NCBI GenBank assembly: GCA_002706605.1 | Contig: PALT01000034.1 | Coordinates: 62,001 to 126,000 of the forward strand | Origin: Rhodovulum sp. | GTDB lineage: Bacteria > Pseudomonadota > Alphaproteobacteria > Rhodobacterales > Rhodobacteraceae | Direction: 5' to 3' | DNA length: 64,000 nucleotides | Part shown: positions 42,576 to 50,942 of the stretch, in pieces | Numbering within the stretch: the first letter of the stretch is position 1 | Layout: every line of letters starts with the position of its first letter | The notes under the pieces: model-generated | Seen by the model: the letters and a program-made list of their open reading frames with translations, nothing else | Told to the model about the DNA's origin: nothing | The model's database searches: none | Translations under genes and position numbers: made by a program

Positions 42576-42639
42576 GCCGTGATGGCGCGTCTGTCGGTCC
42601 GTTTCGCGGGCCGGCGGGCAACCCAAGGGAGAACGTAAA

Positions 42640-43428
42640 ATGCATAACTTCGAATTGGTAAAACCCACCACGGTGGAAGAAGCCGTCGCGGCCCTTCAAG
42701 GTGATGATGCTCAGCCGCTTTCGGGGGGTCAGACCCTGATCCCGACGATGAAACAGCGTCTGGCAGGCTCCGAGCAACTGGTCAGCCTGACCGGTATCGC
42801 GTCGATGCAAGGTGTGACCATCTCGGGCAGCACCATCACCATCGGCGGTGCCACCACCCACGCAACCGTTTCGGCAGAAGTCGCTGCAACCTATCCGGCG
42901 CTGTCCGCGCTGGCCGGTCGCATCGGTGATCCGGCGGTCCGCAACCGTGGCACCATCGGCGGCAGCGTCGCCAACAACGACCCCGCAGCCTGCTATCCGT
43001 CGGCCGTTCTGGCCTCGGGCGCGACTGTTGTCACCAACAGCCGTGAAATCGCCGCAGACGACTTTTTCCAAGGCATGTTCGCCACGGATCTGGAAGAGGG
43101 CGAGATCATCACCGCTGTGCGCTTCCCCGTTCCGGAAAAAGCCAGCTATCAAAAGTTCGAGCAGCCCGCGTCGCGCTTTTCGCTGGTTGGCGTGTTCGTC
43201 GCAAAATTCGCGGATGGTGTCCGCGTTGCGGTGACCGGCGCAGGCGAAGACGGTGTGTTCCGTTGGGCAGAGGCCGAAGCGGCCCTGTCGGCGAACTTCT
43301 CGGCCGCTGCGGTTGAGGCACTTGATCTGCCGAGCGAAGCTCTGATCACCGACCTGCACGGGACCGCGGAATACCGCGCGCACCTGATCAAGGTCCTGAC
43401 CAAGCGCGGCGTCAACGAAGCTGTCTAA
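42640..43428 (+). CDS. coxM: FAD subunit of a molybdenum hydroxylase
   Basis: A 262-residue FAD-binding subunit. The FAD loops 'LSGGQTLIPTMKQR' and 'GTIGGSVANNDPAA' are intact. It takes electrons from the iron-sulfur subunit and passes them to the quinone pool or another acceptor. It completes the coxS-coxL-coxM set and is followed by a strong terminator. The accessory genes coxDEF, usual near CO dehydrogenases, are not in this window. Confidence 0.93.
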   Translation: MHNFELVKPTTVEEAVAALQGDDAQPLSGGQTLIPTMKQRLAGSEQLVSLTGIASMQGVTISGSTITIGGATTHATVSAEVAATYPALSALAGRIGDPAVRNRGTIGGSVANNDPAACYPSAVLASGATVVTNSREIAADDFFQGMFATDLEEGEIITAVRFPVPEKASYQKFEQPASRFSLVGVFVAKFADGVRVAVTGAGEDGVFRWAEAEAALSANFSAAAVEALDLPSEALITDLHGTAEYRAHLIKVLTKRGVNEAV

Positions 43429-43470
43429 GGTTTACGCGGGTCGGCGATGTCCGGCCCGTACCCAAAATGA

Positions 43471-43498
43471 AAACCCCCGCCCAATCGGGCGGGGGTTT
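43471..43498. terminator. Bidirectional terminator between coxM and the ApbE gene
   Basis: AAACCCCCGCCC (43471-43482) pairs perfectly with GGGCGGGGGTTT (43487-43498) around an AATC loop. It stands 42 bases after the coxM stop and 21 bases after the convergent ApbE-like gene. T-rich sequence follows on both strands. Confidence 0.9.
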
Positions 43499-43519
43499 GC
43501 TGTTTTAGTGGATTGGCGC

Positions 43520-44383
43520 CTAGACCGTCCGGATGTTCCCGTCAAAATCGACGGCAGTGATGCGGGTGAGGTCGAGGGCTTGTTTGACGCTGGCGAAATC
43601 CGTGAGTGGTGTCAGCGTCAGTGCGGTTGAGGCGGCATCGGCGCGGGTCGCGCTGGGGGCTTCGACCGATACGGTAGACCAGAGCGGCGCGCCGCCCCGT
43701 GGGTGGTGGATATGGGGCGCGGTGCCCCGCAGATCGGCAAGGGGGCTGGACGTCGCAATCGCACTATTGTGCAGGCGGCGCGTGGCGACGACGTCGGTCA
43801 GCGGGTCGGCAATCCCGACGGTCCAAGGGCCACCCAGCGCCGCGAATTCCCCCATATTGACCAAGCAATCGGTCAGCCCGTGATCGCGCAACGCCGCGGT
43901 GACCATGTCGGTAATGGCCCCTTGGGCGATGCCGTTCAGCGTGATGGCTTGACCCGCGCCAAGGGTGATCGCATCCGGTGCGATCTGCACGCGGGTCCAG
44001 TCGATTAGGGACGGATCGGCATTCGGCACTTGCCAAAGGGATTGGACAGTCGGGTCAAACAGGCCATTGGTGGCCGTGTGAACGTTGTTCGCCTCACGCA
44101 GGAGGGTATGGAATTCCGGCGGTGGTGGCCGCAGGTGGCCGGTGCGGTTCAGCTGGGACAGGGTCGAGGTCGGATCATAGAGGCTAAACAGCGCCTCACC
44201 CCGTCGCAGGGTGTCGGTTGCCGCCTTGAGAGCCACGCGGGTCAGGTCCGAGGGGCCGCGCAGGGTGATCTCGGCCTGCCCGCCAAGAGCATAGCCGCGC
44301 CATGTTGATGCGGTGGCCATACGCGGGGCCACGGCAATCGCGGCAGAGATCGTCAGGAACCGGCGGCGGGTCAATTGCGTCAT
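43520..44383 (-). CDS. FAD:protein FMN transferase (ApbE-like)
   Basis: A 287-residue protein with a twin-arginine signal (TRRRFLTISAA). It is an ApbE-family flavin transferase, seen in 'LNGIAQGAITDMV' and 'CLVNMGEFAALGG'. These enzymes attach FMN through phosphoester bonds to Thr in proteins such as NosR, NqrC and RnfG. The start overlaps the stop of the NosR-like gene (ATGA), so it is almost certainly dedicated to that protein. The start at 44383 is chosen by that overlap and the Tat signal. Confidence 0.92.
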   Translation of the reverse strand: MTQLTRRRFLTISAAIAVAPRMATASTWRGYALGGQAEITLRGPSDLTRVALKAATDTLRRGEALFSLYDPTSTLSQLNRTGHLRPPPPEFHTLLREANNVHTATNGLFDPTVQSLWQVPNADPSLIDWTRVQIAPDAITLGAGQAITLNGIAQGAITDMVTAALRDHGLTDCLVNMGEFAALGGPWTVGIADPLTDVVATRRLHNSAIATSSPLADLRGTAPHIHHPRGGAPLWSTVSVEAPSATRADAASTALTLTPLTDFASVKQALDLTRITAVDFDGNIRTV

Positions 44384-46467
44384 TTGGAGGCCATCCTTTG
44401 GCTGCGTTTCTGGGCGAGAACCAAGGGCACACAGGTGTTTTTGTCGTCGTGGATCATCACGCAGTCGAGGCATTGGAAACACTCGGAATACTGGATTTCG
44501 CCGGTTTTCTTGATCGCGTTATAGCCGCATTTCACCTTGCACAGCTGACAGGGTGAACCGCATTCGATCCGGCGGGGAATCCATTTGCGGATGCGCAGTA
44601 CCCCGCCGATCGCCATCACCGCCCCAAGGGGGCAGACATAGCGGCAGAACCCTTTGAACAGCATCGTACCAAGGATCAGCCAGAACGCCGCATAGGCCAC
44701 GTAATACCAGTCGCGGATGAAAAACACGGTGATCGCGGTTTTAAACGGCTCGATCTCGGCGGCTTTTTCGGTGTGCTCGGGTGTGACGAATGCGGTGGCG
44801 ATGAGACCGGCCAGCGACAGGTATTTCACGACCTTTAGGCGCTGGTCCCACGCGTTCGACGGTTTGATTTCCGGCAGACGCAGGGCGCGGCCAATGTGAT
44901 GTGCGAATTCCTGAAGCGCGCCATAGGGGCAGAGCCAGCCACAGAAATACCCGCGCCCCCACAGGACAAACCCAACGATTACAAACGCCCAGATCAGTAG
45001 GGAGAACGGGTCGTACAAAAGGAACCCGAACGATCCGCCCTCAACCGCCGTGCGCAGGGTGCCAAGGACGGTGACGATGGAGAGCTGTCCCTGTCCCCAC
45101 CAGCCGACAAAGCCGACGACGAAGGCAAGAATGCCAAGGCGGATCGGCGTGAACATGCGCGCGCCCGCAAGGGCCGATTGCCGCCATGCTAATGCCGCCG
45201 TCAGCCCCGTTAGGAACACGGCCAGAATGATCAGATCGGTCTGGCGGTTGCGCAGCGCCTCTAGCCACGGGGGGGCGGGTTTGATGACCTCGGGGCGGGT
45301 AAAGAACCGCTCGGGCGTGCTGTGGGTCAGGGTCATGTCGACCGAACCGGCCTCGGGGCGGAACATACCATGTTCGCGCACGGCCCGCACGCTGAGCGTC
45401 CAGTCGGACGTGGGATCAAACCCAAGGCGGCGGTCCGTGCGCAGGATCAGGCGCGGGGCATCATGCAGCTCTGCTGGGAGGTCAGGATGCAGATCGGCCA
45501 ACAGGTCGGCATCGCGCAATGCGATGGGAAAGCCGCCCTGAGACGCGCTGATCCAGTCGGGGGAGGTGTTGCGCACGAAATCTTCGGACACGAGGCCATG
45601 GCGGCCCGCACCGATAACCAGAATGGGTTCGTCCGAGGTCGAGATCGACAGGAAATTGTTCAGCTCGCGCGTGCCACTGTCCGACAGAACCGCGCGTGCG
45701 ATTGAGGGCGGGCCAAGGTCAACGACATAAAGGTCGAGGAAGGTTTCCTCCGGTTCTTCCGTCGCGATGGGGTCGTCGAATTCCCAGATCGTACCCTTGA
45801 ACAGATCCTGCACCTCGGCGTTGGTAAAGGTCTTGCGCTGAACGATGCCGGTGTCGAGAAGGTCCTGCCACGTCAGGTCCTCGGCGTAGTCGGGGTTGGG
45901 GTGCGCAGGCGGGCCGGTACGGATGCCACCCATTTTTTCGCGTGCGACCTGTAGGGCGGCGGCAAGGATGCTCTCATGGGCAATGCGGACGCTGGCCGTG
46001 GCCTTGGTCACACCGTCCAGATAGACCAGCGCACTGCCGTCACTGCCCGCCCCATAGGGGGTGCCGACGACCAGCGTGTCGGAAATCGAATGGCCGCGAT
46101 ATTGCTCCATGAATTTATGGAACGGGGCCTCTCCCAGACCGGAGACAAAGATCGGTTCGTTATGCGACAACAGGCGCACGTCCAGAAACCGCCCGTCCGT
46201 GTCCAGCGTCACCAGCATATTGATCGGCGCGCCCGAGAACCCCGGCAAGGGCGCCATCGGCTCCGTTTCAAAAACATATCCGGCCGGTGCCCCGCCCGAG
46301 TTCAGCAATTCCCAAACGCCATTGTCGTTCAGCGGCTCACCCAATTCAAAGGGCGGCACGATTAGCGGCGCAATATCATCTCGTTGTAATGTGTCGGCGA
46401 ACACTGCTTGGGCCATGGCAATCACGGCGCAAATCAGTCCCAGCACATTCCTCCCAAAAGTGCTCAT
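44380..46467 (-). CDS. NosR/NirI-like membrane flavoprotein with 4Fe-4S clusters
   Basis: A 695-residue protein. It has a signal peptide (about 1-24), a periplasmic FMN-binding domain (about 85-170), about six membrane helices and a C-terminal region with CxxxCP-type motifs (GWLCPYGAL, RYVCPLGAV) and ferredoxin-like clusters (CGSPCQLCKVKC, CFQCLDC). The FMN site is 'DGVTKATAS' (Thr157), with Lys in place of the usual Gly of the [ST]-G-A-[ST] motif. Such proteins carry electrons across the membrane. No nosZ is near, so it more likely serves the alcohol-oxidation system. Confidence 0.87.
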   Translation of the reverse strand: MSTFGRNVLGLICAVIAMAQAVFADTLQRDDIAPLIVPPFELGEPLNDNGVWELLNSGGAPAGYVFETEPMAPLPGFSGAPINMLVTLDTDGRFLDVRLLSHNEPIFVSGLGEAPFHKFMEQYRGHSISDTLVVGTPYGAGSDGSALVYLDGVTKATASVRIAHESILAAALQVAREKMGGIRTGPPAHPNPDYAEDLTWQDLLDTGIVQRKTFTNAEVQDLFKGTIWEFDDPIATEEPEETFLDLYVVDLGPPSIARAVLSDSGTRELNNFLSISTSDEPILVIGAGRHGLVSEDFVRNTSPDWISASQGGFPIALRDADLLADLHPDLPAELHDAPRLILRTDRRLGFDPTSDWTLSVRAVREHGMFRPEAGSVDMTLTHSTPERFFTRPEVIKPAPPWLEALRNRQTDLIILAVFLTGLTAALAWRQSALAGARMFTPIRLGILAFVVGFVGWWGQGQLSIVTVLGTLRTAVEGGSFGFLLYDPFSLLIWAFVIVGFVLWGRGYFCGWLCPYGALQEFAHHIGRALRLPEIKPSNAWDQRLKVVKYLSLAGLIATAFVTPEHTEKAAEIEPFKTAITVFFIRDWYYVAYAAFWLILGTMLFKGFCRYVCPLGAVMAIGGVLRIRKWIPRRIECGSPCQLCKVKCGYNAIKKTGEIQYSECFQCLDCVMIHDDKNTCVPLVLAQKRSQRMASK

Positions 46468-46502
46468 GGCGCGAGACTAGGCAGGGGCGTTCGGGCGAAA
46501 TA

Positions 46503-46518
46503 TACGACCATGGTCGAA
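46503..46518. promoter_or_regulatory. Shared operator-like site D (TACGACCATGGTCGAA)
   Basis: A 16-base dyad TACGACCATGGTCGAA with one mismatch, centred on CGACCATGGTCG (46505-46516). It lies 36 bases from the NosR-like start (-) and about 62 bases from the ABC permease start (+). It is the fourth and most symmetric copy of the half-site also present at 29664, 30774 and 37283. A GTCCTTTGG block at 46531-46539 is shared with site B. Confidence 0.6.
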
Positions 46519-46579
46519 ACACATGCGAATGTCCTTTGGCGTTTGCGGGGGAACTGGCATTTTGGGGGCGGAGGAGCCC

Positions 46580-47347
46580 ATGACAAACACCCGTTTTCCC
46601 GTGACTTTTACGTCGCTTGCCATGCTGGGCGGGCTCTGGGTTGTGGCAGCATGGCTGACCGATGATCCGACCACGTTGCCAAGTCCTTGGATTGTTGGGG
46701 GACTTATCTGGAAACTGGCCCAGTCGGGTGAGCTTGCGACGCATGTTCTGGCCACATTGGGGCGGGTTGCGGCGGCCTTTGTTCTGGCGATGGGGATCGG
46801 CTCGGTCCTTGGGGTGGTTATGGGCCGTTCGGCGGCATTGGACCGGTGGATGGCGCCGTGGATCACAATGTTGTTAAATGTGCCCGCGTTGGTGGTGATC
46901 GTCCTGTGTTACTTGTGGATCGGCCTGAATGAGACGGCGGCGATTGTCGCGGTTGCCGTCAACAAGACCGCGATGGTGGCCGTGACCCTGCGCGAGGGCG
47001 TGCGCGCGATGGACCCTGCATTGGACGATATGGCGCGGGTGCAACGCATGTCACGCATCGCTTGGGCGCGCCATATCCTGTGGCCACAGCTGGCGCCGTT
47101 CGTGGCCTCGGCCACGCGCAACGGTCTGGCGATCATCTGGAAAATCGTTCTGGTGGTGGAATTCTTGGGCCGGTCCAACGGGGTCGGGTTCCAGATCCAC
47201 CTGTATTTCTCACTGTTCGAGACGGGCTATGTTCTGGCCTATGCGCTAAGCTTTGTCGCGGTGATGTTCGTGATCGAATACGGCGTCGTCCAAAGCTGGG
47301 AGCGGCGCGCGACACGGTGGCGTCGCGCGGGGCTGCAACGGGCCTAA
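46580..47347 (+). CDS. NitT/TauT-type ABC transporter permease
   Basis: A 255-residue membrane protein with about six helices. The EAA-like loop 'DDMARVQRMSRIAWARHILWPQ' (in two parts) is the ATPase contact of importer permeases. The start at 46580 follows GGAGG by 7 bases. No binding protein or ATPase is adjacent; the orphan binding protein and ATPase of the same family at 30862-32548 are the likely partners. The two loci share the TACGACC dyad and a GTCCTTTGG block, which supports joint regulation. It is convergent with the prepilin peptidase gene, overlapping by 4 bases. Confidence 0.85.
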   Translation: MTNTRFPVTFTSLAMLGGLWVVAAWLTDDPTTLPSPWIVGGLIWKLAQSGELATHVLATLGRVAAAFVLAMGIGSVLGVVMGRSAALDRWMAPWITMLLNVPALVVIVLCYLWIGLNETAAIVAVAVNKTAMVAVTLREGVRAMDPALDDMARVQRMSRIAWARHILWPQLAPFVASATRNGLAIIWKIVLVVEFLGRSNGVGFQIHLYFSLFETGYVLAYALSFVAVMFVIEYGVVQSWERRATRWRRAGLQRA

Positions 47348-47802
47348 AGCGTCATCAACATCGGCCCGATCCCCGCGGCGGCAAAGGCCGGACCCATCGG
47401 CATACGGTCGGGATGGGCGATGGCGCGAAAATCGGCGCGCGCGGCCACGGGAATGCGGCGTGCCACGGCCAACAGGGCAATGGTCCCCACGACCCCAACG
47501 GCCAGCAGGATCAGCGCCATCTGCCACTGCAGCGGCGAAATGAACAACGTCAAAACCGGCAGGAATTTCGCGTCCCCCCCACCCATCAGGCGCATCGAAA
47601 AGGCGATCAGGGCGACGGCGAACACCACCGCCCCCGCCGTCATGCGCAACACGATGTCGGTGGTGGTCAGGAACGGCGCGCAGGCCACGAACAGGGCCAG
47701 CCCCAACAGGACCAAGGCGTTCGGGATGCGCAGCCACCGCATGTCATACCACGCCACCACCAGCAACAGCGCGGTGATGGCCCCCGTCATGGCCATGCTC
47801 AT
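47344..47802 (-). CDS. cpaA: Prepilin peptidase of the Flp pilus
   Basis: A 152-residue membrane aspartic peptidase of the CpaA/TadV type. The two active Asp residues are in 'WYDMRWLRIPNA' (YDxxxxxIPN) and 'GGGDAKFL' (GxGD). It lacks the N-methyltransferase domain, as is normal for CpaA. It cleaves the leader of the Flp pilin encoded at 57076. The start overlaps the stop of the LuxR-type regulator gene (ATGA), so it is co-transcribed with a regulator and stands apart from the main tad operon. Confidence 0.9.
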   Translation of the reverse strand: MSMAMTGAITALLLVVAWYDMRWLRIPNALVLLGLALFVACAPFLTTTDIVLRMTAGAVVFAVALIAFSMRLMGGGDAKFLPVLTLFISPLQWQMALILLAVGVVGTIALLAVARRIPVAARADFRAIAHPDRMPMGPAFAAAGIGPMLMTL

Positions 47803-48638
47803 GCCACGGCACCGGCAAGGCCAAGGTGGGTGGCGGGCTCGGCGCTCATCAAGGCGTAGATCAGGTCGCTTTGGCCGGTGGTGCAGGTCTTGGCGTAGAT
47901 GTTGCGCAGATGGGTGCGCATGGTGGAATTGGTGATGGCCAGTTCCGACTGGATTTGCGGTTTGCTCAACCCGCGGCTCAGCATCAGGCACACACGGTAT
48001 TCCGCGCGGCTGAGGCGACAGGGGTTTTCATGGCTGAGGATCGGGGCCGCTGTGGCGGGCTGCGGGCGACGTGCGCGGTTCAGCATGCTTTCGGTCAGAA
48101 CGCCCGGCGTGCGGTTTTTCCACGTCTGCGCCATGGTCGCGGCGAACATATTGATCAGGCCAACCTCGGCGGGGCCGATGGCATGGGCGAAGTGCAGTTC
48201 GAACAGGACATAGTGTTTTTCGTCCATGCCCAGAGGGATCACAGCCGTTTCGACAAAACCACGTGCGCGGTGAAAGGCGTGCAGGGCGTCGTTGTCGCCC
48301 TCATCCAGCATCGAGTGCAACCAGACGCTGCCCGGTTTGGCCATGGTGGCATAGGCGCCCAGCATGTCCTGACCGAACCCGCCCTGAACGCTGGGCGTAC
48401 GATGGGCATGGGGGGCGTTGTCGGCGATCAGCCCGCGATAGGCATCGCCCGACACACGGCTATAGCGCGTCAGGATCGCCATATCGGCAAGAACCGCATC
48501 TTTGATGGAATGCAGCGCGTTGATCAGCGGGCTTTTGCCCTGCAATGCTTCGCACCAGTTTGCGATGGCGGCGATCCCGCCGGCCGCGCTGGGGACGGTG
48601 GACACCGGACCCCCCATGATCTTGGACATATCGCCCAT
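47799..48638 (-). CDS. LuxR-family transcriptional regulator
   Basis: A 279-residue regulator with a C-terminal helix-turn-helix (about residues 210-265: LSRAEYRVCLMLSRGLSKPQ). The N-terminal 200 residues form an uncharacterised sensor region, not a receiver domain, so phosphorylation is not expected. It lies downstream of tadC and is coupled to cpaA, so it may control the pilus. A perfect AACTTG/CAAGTT hairpin surrounds its ribosome-binding site. Confidence 0.85.
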   Translation of the reverse strand: MGDMSKIMGGPVSTVPSAAGGIAAIANWCEALQGKSPLINALHSIKDAVLADMAILTRYSRVSGDAYRGLIADNAPHAHRTPSVQGGFGQDMLGAYATMAKPGSVWLHSMLDEGDNDALHAFHRARGFVETAVIPLGMDEKHYVLFELHFAHAIGPAEVGLINMFAATMAQTWKNRTPGVLTESMLNRARRPQPATAAPILSHENPCRLSRAEYRVCLMLSRGLSKPQIQSELAITNSTMRTHLRNIYAKTCTTGQSDLIYALMSAEPATHLGLAGAVA

Positions 48639-48654
48639 AACTTGCCCCCAAGTT
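48639..48654 (-). promoter_or_regulatory. Hairpin around the ribosome site of the LuxR-type gene
   Basis: On the minus strand AACTTG and CAAGTT pair perfectly with GGGG in the loop, and the ATG follows immediately after. The G-run is the apparent Shine-Dalgarno sequence, so the structure presents or hides it. The rest of the gap (48655-48968) shows no clear gene or repeat and probably holds this gene's promoter. Confidence 0.4.
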
Positions 48655-48968
48655 ACTGTTTACACGAACACAGATCCGGCGGGTTTGGGTATGCCACCCG
48701 ATCTAAGGGTGGGTAAGGCAAGAGCCATGCCAACCTTCGGGGGGAAATCTGTCAAAAGGCGTTTTGGCGACAGAATCGCGAAATATCGCGGCTTGGCCCT
48801 AAGGAATTCAGGCGCGCGGACGACAGAGTCTGACGGCGGTATTATATCTACAAGATGGATTAATCCGCCCAAAGGGATAGGTCGTGCGAAAATGGGGGGA
48901 TATCGGGCGGGTGTCGCGCGATGCGTCAGGTGTCGGAAATGCAATGGCGAATGTCAGTATTTTGACGT

Positions 48969-49964
48969 CTATCCGCCGAAATACCGGATGTACCGGATTA
49001 ACACCGGCCCGACCGTCAATAGGATCAGCGCGGGCAACATGAACCCCGCCAGAACGGCGGACATTTTCACCGGCAGCTTGTTCGCCATTTCCTGCGCGCG
49101 CAATTCGCGCATCTCGCGCAACTCATCGGCATAGGTGATCAGGGCCTCGGACATGCCTGTGCCGAACTGCATCGATTGCACGACGACGTTGGCGAAGGAG
49201 CGCACGGTATCCACGCCCGTACGCGCGGCCATGTCAGCAAGGGCGGCCTCGCGCGCGCGGCCCGCTTGGACCTGACGCTGAACACTCAGGAATTCGAACG
49301 CGATGTCGGGCGAAATCTCGGACAGTTCATTGCCCACCCGCGTCATCGCCGCGTCAAATCCCAGACCGGATTCGACCGAAATCTGCATCAGGTCCAGCGC
49401 GTTGGGAAAGCTCTCCTCGATCCGGCGTTTGCGTTCGGCCAGACGCCCGTTCAGCCAATAGACCGGCCCAAAGAACCCCAGCGCGACCAGCACCGTCAGG
49501 GTCTGAAAGGTCTGCAGGCTGTTCATGCGGCCAAAGGGCAGCACCTGTTCAAACGGCAGGCTAAGACCCGGCACGCGGCTGAGATAGATCAGGACCAACA
49601 GGACCGCAGGGATGGCAAAGCCCAGCATCGCCCGCGCAATGGTAAAGTTGATCAGTGCGCGGGGCCCGTTGAACCCCGCCTGTGCCAGTTTTTGTTGCAG
49701 TGCGGTACGCTCGGCCTGATCGCCGGGCAGGATGGTTTTCATCAACCCGCCGGGCGTCTGGGTCGGCGTGTGCAGGAACCCGCGCTCATCCCGGTGCAGG
49801 CGTTTGTTGGTGCGGCTGATGCGTTCGGCGGCGGGGTTGCGGTCATTGACGAAACTGACGGCGGCAAAGAACACCAACAGCAATCCGATCCCGACCCCGA
49901 TTGAGATCACAGTTTCGGTGGAACTGAACACAGCGCCAAGGCGGGCAAATACCTGATCCATCAC
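48969..49964 (-). CDS. tadC: Tad platform protein TadC
   Basis: A 331-residue inner membrane protein of the type II secretion F family, with four main helices (about 18-36, 105-125, 155-172 and 305-325). The cytosolic T2SSF domain includes 'RIEESFPNALDLMQISVESG' and 'GTGMSEALITYADELREMRE'. With TadB it forms the platform that the TadA motor turns. It is the last gene of the main tad operon, 6 bases after tadB. Confidence 0.92.
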   Translation of the reverse strand: MMDQVFARLGAVFSSTETVISIGVGIGLLLVFFAAVSFVNDRNPAAERISRTNKRLHRDERGFLHTPTQTPGGLMKTILPGDQAERTALQQKLAQAGFNGPRALINFTIARAMLGFAIPAVLLVLIYLSRVPGLSLPFEQVLPFGRMNSLQTFQTLTVLVALGFFGPVYWLNGRLAERKRRIEESFPNALDLMQISVESGLGFDAAMTRVGNELSEISPDIAFEFLSVQRQVQAGRAREAALADMAARTGVDTVRSFANVVVQSMQFGTGMSEALITYADELREMRELRAQEMANKLPVKMSAVLAGFMLPALILLTVGPVLIRYIRYFGG

Positions 49965-49970
49965 GGCCCC

Positions 49971-50942
49971 CTACATCCGGAAATTGGTGATTTTGCGCAG
50001 GATGAGAAAATTCAGCACGGTGAAGAACACGATGCTGGACATCATCGGAACGAACATCGGGTCCTCGCGCACGCCACCGAAATAGTCGGGCGACGAGACC
50101 GAGGTGACGGCGAAGATCGCCACCGGCAGGCCCGACAGGAACCACGCGGTCAAACGGCCCTCGGATGTGATCGCCTTGATCTTGCGGCGCATGGTGATGC
50201 GGTTACGGATCACGCGGGACAGCACTTGGATCACGCGGCCCAGATCGCCGCCGGTGCCGTATTGAATGCCGATGCTGGCCGACAGGTAATGCACGTCCTC
50301 GATGTCCACGCGTTCGGCAAATTCCGAAAACGCATCGGTCAGATCGTCGCCATAGCTGATGCTGTCGAAAATGATCCCGAACTCGGCGGCGATGGGGTCT
50401 GCCATCTGCTGGGCCACGGCACCGATAGAATTGTTCAGGGGATGCCCGACCTTAAGCCCCCGCGCCAATAGGTCCAGCGCGTCGGGCAATTGATGCACCA
50501 TGGTATCCATGCGTTTCTTGCGGATATGGCGCAGGATCGCGACGGGGATCAACAGGCCCACGGTCACGCCCAAGGCGACCCCGCCCAGCGGGTTCAGAAC
50601 CTGAACCGCCGCCGCGCCAAACCCGATGGTCAGGGTCAGGCACAGGATCAGAAACACCTGCGGTTTCATGCGCACCCCGGCTTGGGTCAACAGGGCGGGC
50701 AGGTTGCCGATAAAGGGCAAGTTGGACAGGGGCCCCGCATTCTGGCGCGGTTTCAACAGGGCCAGCAGTTCAGCGGTGGATTTCCCCTCGGCCAGCATCC
50801 GCATCCGGCGGTTGCGCACCTCGCCCAGATTTTCCTTGCGCCCCATCATCTGGGCCAGACCCGTAAAGGCCAGCAAAACCCCAAGCGCGACGCCCGTGTA
50901 GATCAGATAGATGAATTCCTGACGTTGCAGCAGATCGCTCAT
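49971..50942 (-). CDS. tadB: Tad platform protein TadB
   Basis: A 323-residue inner membrane protein of the T2SSF family. Helices are near residues 12-30, 92-110, 118-136 and 270-318. The family segment 'LPDALDLLARGLKVGHPLNN' and 'YGTGGDLGRVIQVLSRVIR' are clear. It partners TadC in the Flp pilus assembly platform. The start overlaps the tadA stop by 4 bases (ATGA). Confidence 0.92.
   Translation of the reverse strand: MSDLLQRQEFIYLIYTGVALGVLLAFTGLAQMMGRKENLGEVRNRRMRMLAEGKSTAELLALLKPRQNAGPLSNLPFIGNLPALLTQAGVRMKPQVFLILCLTLTIGFGAAAVQVLNPLGGVALGVTVGLLIPVAILRHIRKKRMDTMVHQLPDALDLLARGLKVGHPLNNSIGAVAQQMADPIAAEFGIIFDSISYGDDLTDAFSEFAERVDIEDVHYLSASIGIQYGTGGDLGRVIQVLSRVIRNRITMRRKIKAITSEGRLTAWFLSGLPVAIFAVTSVSSPDYFGGVREDPMFVPMMSSIVFFTVLNFLILRKITNFRM

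Noticed and set aside
40029-42671. A very long antisense open frame (about 880 codons) opposite coxL
   Set aside because: It mirrors the high-GC codon structure of coxL, which has intact active-site motifs, and its translation shows no domain.
44380-46467. A nitrous oxide reductase (nos) cluster
   Set aside because: No nosZ, nosD, nosF or nosY gene is present; the neighbours belong to the PQQ system.
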